NCBI GenBank assembly: GCA_016281015.1
Contig: JAEEHS010000024.1
Location: 1 to 49,351, forward strand
Source of the DNA: Bacteroidales bacterium
GTDB taxonomy: Bacteria > Bacteroidota > Bacteroidia > Bacteroidales > UBA932
DNA length: 49,351 nucleotides
Reading direction: 5' to 3'
Shown here: in pieces, positions 46,129 to 49,351 of the stretch
Layout of the letters: each line of letters starts with the position of its first letter
Position numbering within the stretch: the first letter of the stretch is position 1
Notes under the pieces: generated by a model
What the model was told of the DNA's origin: nothing
Seen by the model: the letters and a program-made list of their open reading frames with translations, nothing else
The model's database searches: none
Program-made: the position numbers and the translations under genes

Positions 46129-47235
46129 TTAACAATATTCTCCGTATTCGCAGCCGATATTCTCGGCATGGATGCGGTCGATGAGATTTCCCTTTCTGTC
46201 GAAAAGCTGGATGGTCCCGACGCCGTTCCCGCCGTTCCACAGGCGGTTGTGGCGCTTGGCTCCGTCCGGGGCTTCGTAGTTCACCAGAAGCATGTCCTTC
46301 TTCTCACAGGTGATATCTGTCACCATCCTGCCGGAAAGGGAACGCTGCTCCACATGCCAAACGATCTGGGTATCGGTTTCCTTGCAGTCGAATTCCGTAT
46401 GGACGCCTGTCCAGGCCTTGGAAAAGTTGAACTCGTAGGGCGTTCCTTCATACCAGAAGGCCGACAGGAGCTTTCGCGGAAGCGCCAGGGGGCCCACTTT
46501 CGGCCTTCCTCCGCCGATATCAAAGACGCTGTCCGTGAGTTTCTTCCCGGTAATCTCGCTGGTGAGGTTATTCGAGGAGAGCCATACCCAGGGGCTCGTG
46601 AAATCCTTGCCCCAGTTCTTGTCGGCATAGCCATAGCAGTCCTCCGGGCGGACGATATAGCGCCGGCCGTTCCAGACGACCTCGCCTTCAAACTCGCTCT
46701 TCATTCCTTCGGCATGCCAGAACATTTCGAAGGCCTCGGCCTTGCGGAAGACCTCATCGGCCCCGAAACCCACGTTGAAAGCGGTGATTTTGCGAATCTT
46801 GAGATCCCAGGACATCTCACCGTCCTGGCACATCCATTCGGGATGGTCCGCCGCGCCTGTCACCTTCACGTGGCCGCGGGTACGGTCCTCGGTGAGGTAA
46901 CAGTCATCCGCCTCAATGCTGAAGGGGACACCCCAGTCCACCTTTATTCTCTTCCAGCCCCAGAAACGGTGAAGCTGCGCGGCGTCTTCTCCCCAGGCTC
47001 CGGCCTTGACCATCAGATAGGAAGGCTTCTGCGGTTTTCCGGGTATCTGGCCGAAGACGGGCTCGTCCCCGCCCAGGGCGGGATTGCACAGGAAGAACTC
47101 TATGAAGAAAGGCTTGGCCTCGCCGGTCTCGGCATCATGGGCGGTAAATGAATGCCACCACCAGTCATAGCCTCTGCTGGCCTGGGCGCCGAAGAGCTGG
47201 CAGGCGTCGCGGTCGATATCGTGTTTGTTGAACAT
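46129..47235 (-). CDS. Tocopherol-cyclase-like / lipocalin-fold protein
   Basis: The 368-residue product from the ATG at 47235 (MFNKHDIDRD) shows features of the tocopherol cyclase-like family: WWWHSFTAHD, FIEFFLCNPALGG, HFxV-type strands, and the motif YGYADKNWGKDFTSPWVWL. The fold is a pair of lipocalin-like barrels that bind hydrophobic ligands. A strong Shine-Dalgarno sequence (AGGAGG, near 47242-47248), unusual in this genome, supports this start over an upstream ATG at 47301. No signal peptide is seen. The ligand is unknown. It is in a run of closely spaced minus-strand genes. Confidence 0.78.
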   Translation of the reverse strand: MFNKHDIDRDACQLFGAQASRGYDWWWHSFTAHDAETGEAKPFFIEFFLCNPALGGDEPVFGQIPGKPQKPSYLMVKAGAWGEDAAQLHRFWGWKRIKVDWGVPFSIEADDCYLTEDRTRGHVKVTGAADHPEWMCQDGEMSWDLKIRKITAFNVGFGADEVFRKAEAFEMFWHAEGMKSEFEGEVVWNGRRYIVRPEDCYGYADKNWGKDFTSPWVWLSSNNLTSEITGKKLTDSVFDIGGGRPKVGPLALPRKLLSAFWYEGTPYEFNFSKAWTGVHTEFDCKETDTQIVWHVEQRSLSGRMVTDITCEKKDMLLVNYEAPDGAKRHNRLWNGGNGVGTIQLFDRKGNLIDRIHAENIGCEYGEYC

Positions 47236-47241
47236 ATCAAT

Positions 47242-47249
47242 CCCTCCTG
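47242..47249 (-). promoter_or_regulatory. Strong Shine-Dalgarno site for the tocopherol-cyclase-like gene
   Basis: The minus strand reads CAGGAGGGATTGATATG across this point. It fixes the start at 47235. Confidence 0.6.
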
Positions 47250-47251
47250 AT

Positions 47252-47440
47252 TCACTTCCTGTACCCGTCCTTGGTGATGATGGGTTTCCCATCGGCATCA
47301 AGCAGCGGGGTCAGCCCACCGCCGTATCCGCGCTGCACAAAGAGGTAGTTGACACCGGTTTCCTTGTCGACGACGACAACGGCATCTGTCATGAGGCCGA
47401 GGCCCTCACGTTCCTTGATATCAAATCTGTCTTTTCCCAT
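47252..47440 (-). CDS. DUF6440 family small protein
   Basis: The 62-residue protein (KDRFDIKEREGLGLMTDAV, VVDKETGVNYLFVQRGYGGGLTPLLD, DGKPII) fits the DUF6440 family of small beta-rich proteins often annotated only as hypothetical. The central part reads like a ligand- or protein-binding beta sheet with GYGGGLTPL. It lies between the reductase (26 bases upstream) and the tocopherol-cyclase-like gene (16 bases downstream). Function unknown. Confidence 0.75.
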   Translation of the reverse strand: MGKDRFDIKEREGLGLMTDAVVVVDKETGVNYLFVQRGYGGGLTPLLDADGKPIITKDGYRK

Positions 47441-47466
47441 GGTATCTGTTTTTTGAGAAGCAATAA

Positions 47467-48084
47467 TCAGCGGATGAAATGCGTCGCCTCGCGGGGTTCG
47501 TCACCGCGCCCCGGTGCAGCCTTCCCGCCTGTGGATTTCAGAAGGAAGGCGAGGTTGTTCGCCAGAGAGCGCATCGTCTGCATCCCCTCGGCATCCAGGG
47601 AGGCTTCGCCCGGCGTGCGGCCGTAGACGATGTTCCAGTACTGGGAACCGACAAGGTACATGTTGCACATCAGAAACGGCATGTTCAACGTCTCGAAAGA
47701 GGCCGTGGCACCGCCCCTGCGGCAGACGGCGACCGATGCCGCGGGTTTCCCCGCCAGGGCGCCGGAGTTGGAATAGAGCGCCCGCTGGATAATGCTCAGC
47801 AGCGCGCCGTTCGGCTGGCCATAATAGACGGGCGAACCGACGACGAGAGCATCAGACTCCGCAAATTTCGCACTGATACTGTTGCACACGTCATCGTCAA
47901 AGACGCAGCGGCCCGGGAGATTGGCGCAGCTTCCGCAGGCGAAGCAACCGCGGACCGGTTTGTTTCCGATCCAGACGATTTCGCTCCCGATGCCATTCTT
48001 TTCCAGTTGGGATGCAATCTCCCGGAGAGCCAGAGCCGTGTTCCCATCCTTGTGGGGACTTCCGTTTATCATCAGTACTTTCAT
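47467..48084 (-). CDS. NADPH-dependent FMN reductase / iron-sulfur-flavoprotein-like protein
   Basis: The 205-residue product from the ATG at 48084 has a flavodoxin-like fold: MKVLMINGSPHKDGNT (FMN phosphate loop), ALVVGSPVYYGQPNGALLSIIQRA and GKPAASVAVCRRGG. The compact cysteine motif CFACGSCANLPGRC has C-x2-C-x2-C-x6-C spacing, the pattern of archaeal-type iron-sulfur flavoproteins that bind a 4Fe-4S cluster. It probably transfers electrons in the cytoplasm, for example to quinones or oxygen species. Start 48084 follows the -7 box at 48106; a longer start at 48108 would begin inside it. Confidence 0.85.
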   Translation of the reverse strand: MKVLMINGSPHKDGNTALALREIASQLEKNGIGSEIVWIGNKPVRGCFACGSCANLPGRCVFDDDVCNSISAKFAESDALVVGSPVYYGQPNGALLSIIQRALYSNSGALAGKPAASVAVCRRGGATASFETLNMPFLMCNMYLVGSQYWNIVYGRTPGEASLDAEGMQTMRSLANNLAFLLKSTGGKAAPGRGDEPREATHFIR

Positions 48085-48105
48085 ACGAATCTCTTTACAT
48101 GGATA

Positions 48106-48113
48106 CAAATTTA
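48106..48113 (-). promoter_or_regulatory. -7 box for the flavoprotein gene
   Basis: The minus strand reads TAAATTTG, 22 bases before the ATG at 48084. No clear -33 element is seen. Confidence 0.45.
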
Positions 48114-48141
48114 CTTATTATCCCGACTGCGCTCCCCCTCA

Positions 48142-48816
48142 TTACGCCCATACGAAATTCTCCTTTCCTGCTCCGATCTCGAAGTGGCACTTGACAATAC
48201 CGAGATCGATGCGCGTATAACCGACGAAAGAGGACAGAGCCTTCGCTTCCACCTTGTTGTCATCTTTCAGGATGAACTTGAACTTTTGCTGGTTGACGGC
48301 AGTCGGTGCAAGCAGCGCGGATTCCACTCCTTCCCGGAACCAGGCAGGAACATCGGAATCCGCCTCGTAGTAATTCTCGGCAGGCCTCTGTGGATGCTGT
48401 ACGCCGGAGGTCGTCCCGTATCCCAGGGAAATGACACAGTGTACCACCTCTCCTTCAGAAAGGGTGAATGTCCCGGGGATCTTCTTGTAGGTAAGGCCCA
48501 CCCAGCAGCTGTTGAGCCCCAGCGTCTGGGCAAGAAGGACGAGCGTCTCTCCGAAATAACCGATTTTTTCCTCCCAGTCTGCGCCTTTTCTCGCAGCCAT
48601 GACAAGGTAGTTCTTCACTCCGGAGAACTGCCCATATTTCCAGATGCCGGAGGAAAAGGCCTTCGGCTCGTCAAGGACCAGCTGGATATGCAGGCCGGTC
48701 CCGCTGTTTATCTTTTCAATCTCGGCACGGATGATTGCGGCCGTGGCCGTCTCGATGGGCCGGTCCGTGTAATTGCGGACGGAGTGCCGCTTCTGTATTG
48801 CTTCTTTCAGGTCCAT
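48142..48816 (-). CDS. Nitroreductase-family protein (TM1586-like)
   Basis: The 224-residue product from the ATG at 48816 begins MDLKEAIQKRHSVRNYTDRP, the FMN-binding start of the nitroreductase fold, and continues with YLVMAARKGADWEEKIGYFGETLVLLAQ, LGLNSCWVG and LLAPTAVNQQKFKF. The region of two fused half-domains matches the TM1586-type group. It should reduce an unknown substrate with NAD(P)H. A longer in-frame ATG at 48960 lies upstream of the promoter and inside the IS remnant, so it is rejected. Confidence 0.85.
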   Translation of the reverse strand: MDLKEAIQKRHSVRNYTDRPIETATAAIIRAEIEKINSGTGLHIQLVLDEPKAFSSGIWKYGQFSGVKNYLVMAARKGADWEEKIGYFGETLVLLAQTLGLNSCWVGLTYKKIPGTFTLSEGEVVHCVISLGYGTTSGVQHPQRPAENYYEADSDVPAWFREGVESALLAPTAVNQQKFKFILKDDNKVEAKALSSFVGYTRIDLGIVKCHFEIGAGKENFVWA

Positions 48817-48889
48817 ATTTATTGCATTTGTCGGATTCTGACATGGCCGGTAATAGATGATACCCACGTGTTTGGCTCGCTTGGGTATG

Positions 48890-48920
48890 CAAAGATAACT
48901 AATATTGACCGGGAAACAAA
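48890..48920 (-). promoter_or_regulatory. Promoter of the nitroreductase gene
   Basis: On the minus strand TTTG (48917-48920) and TATCTTTG (48890-48897) are 19 bases apart, a full consensus pair, about 74 bases before the ATG. The insertion-sequence remnant starts about 25 bases upstream. Confidence 0.7.
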
Positions 48921-48945
48921 TAATACGTATATTTGAAAACCCAAT

Positions 48946-49351
48946 AGCATTGCTGTCCACTAAAAATTCAAGATAGTTCTTTGAAAATATTGTAAGTTAG
49001 AAAGTTGCAAGGTTTTTGAGCGCGCAACGATTTGAACTTACGTTTTCGCTCAAATGGTCAAATTCCTGGATGAGTTTGTCTTCCTTCGCATTGTGAAAAA
49101 GTATGATGGCGACAAGTACGTCAAGCACTTTTCCTGCTGGAACCAACTACTCACCCTGATGTTTGGTCAACTGACCGGGCTCCTTCTTTGTCGTGCGTGC
49201 CAAGAACCCTCTCAAGTACCAGCATGGTTCTGACCGATAAAACGCCACTCTATGACCTTCTATGCAACTCTAACGACAATATTGACAATGAACTTGATGA
49301 GTCGAGTGGACCGACTTTGTTTTAATTGTTAAACTTTATATAACCGTCCAA
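48946..49351 (+). mobile_element. Decayed IS4-type insertion sequence remnant, runs past the window edge
   Basis: The left end has CATTGCTGTCCACTAAAAA (48948 on), which resembles a terminal inverted repeat; the matching right end would lie beyond 49351. Inside are collapsed pieces of a DUF4372/IS4-type transposase. The region 48817-49351 holds no intact gene. Confidence 0.6.
49036..49325 (+). pseudogene. Internally deleted transposase
   Basis: Three fragments of one transposase are readable in different frames. The N-terminal piece (49036-49182) reads TYVFAQMVKFLDEF, KKYDGDKYVKHFSCWNQLL and LMFGQLT; it has a TGA just upstream, so its start is lost. A middle piece near 49183-49237 reads FFVVRAKNPLKYQ. 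The C-terminal piece (49230-49325) reads LTDKTPLYDLL and ends GPTLF. Most of the catalytic centre is deleted, so it cannot be active. Confidence 0.6.

Noticed and set aside
48817..48960. Extended N-terminus of the nitroreductase from the ATG at 48960
   Set aside because: The extra 48 residues lie across the promoter and into the IS remnant and have no family counterpart.

Overview
The window looks like a chromosomal piece of an anaerobic, fairly GC-rich member of the Bacteroidales. Three things point there: promoters of the TAnnTTTG type with few Shine-Dalgarno sites, a SusC/SusD pair driven by an ECF sigma/FecR pair, and anaerobic core genes (pyruvate:ferredoxin oxidoreductase, class III ribonucleotide reductase). 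No genus can be assigned from sequence reading alone. All identifications rest on motifs and architecture seen by eye; no database search was run.

Layout. 1-2317: the start of a pyruvate:ferredoxin oxidoreductase gene (cut by the left edge) and fabD, both on the minus strand. 2383-2525: tRNA-Arg(CCG) with promoter and terminator. 2560-27592: a plus-strand locus of about 25 kb. It has a glycerophosphodiesterase-like lipoprotein coupled to an ECF sigma factor, a FecR anti-sigma factor, a lipoprotein with an endonuclease/exonuclease/phosphatase (EEP) domain, an STN-bearing SusC and a SusD. These are followed by a BACON/NAGPA-type phosphodiester glycosidase, several lipoproteins with GLUG-like beta-helix repeats (one enclosing an SGNH/DUF4886 domain), a second EEP enzyme, a 41-codon ORF and a periplasmic histidine acid phosphatase. 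Most junctions are overlapping or only a few bases apart, so much of this is probably one operon. I recognise no glycoside hydrolase or polysaccharide lyase in it. The recognisable enzymes act on phosphodiesters or phosphomonoesters, apart from the SGNH-like domain. I read the locus as an outer-membrane uptake system for a phosphodiester-containing polymer or head group (inference), and it is the main candidate for an undescribed system.

27576-41787: housekeeping and metabolic genes. These are yebC, a TPR membrane protein, recF with a DUF721 gene, nrdD/nrdG, a second glycerophosphodiesterase, hypB - large Fe-S flavoprotein - hypA, a serine hydrolase, a DnaJ/TerB protein and an acetyltransferase. 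41788-42241 holds 83-bp tandem repeats fused to a fragment of a ribbon-helix-helix-like gene. 42242-44937 is a four-gene operon of lower GC (about 50% in a sampled line) with an agmatine-deiminase-like enzyme and three poorly known proteins, behind a textbook Bacteroidales promoter; it looks acquired. 45100-48816 carries an acetyltransferase, a YqeY protein, a tocopherol-cyclase-like protein, a DUF6440 protein, an iron-sulfur-flavoprotein-like reductase and a nitroreductase. The right edge is a collapsed IS4-type transposase remnant.

How the phosphodiester locus may work: substrate sensed through the STN domain of SusC would release the sigma factor via FecR. SusCD and the surface lipoproteins would bind and cut the polymer. 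The periplasmic phosphatase would then free phosphate.
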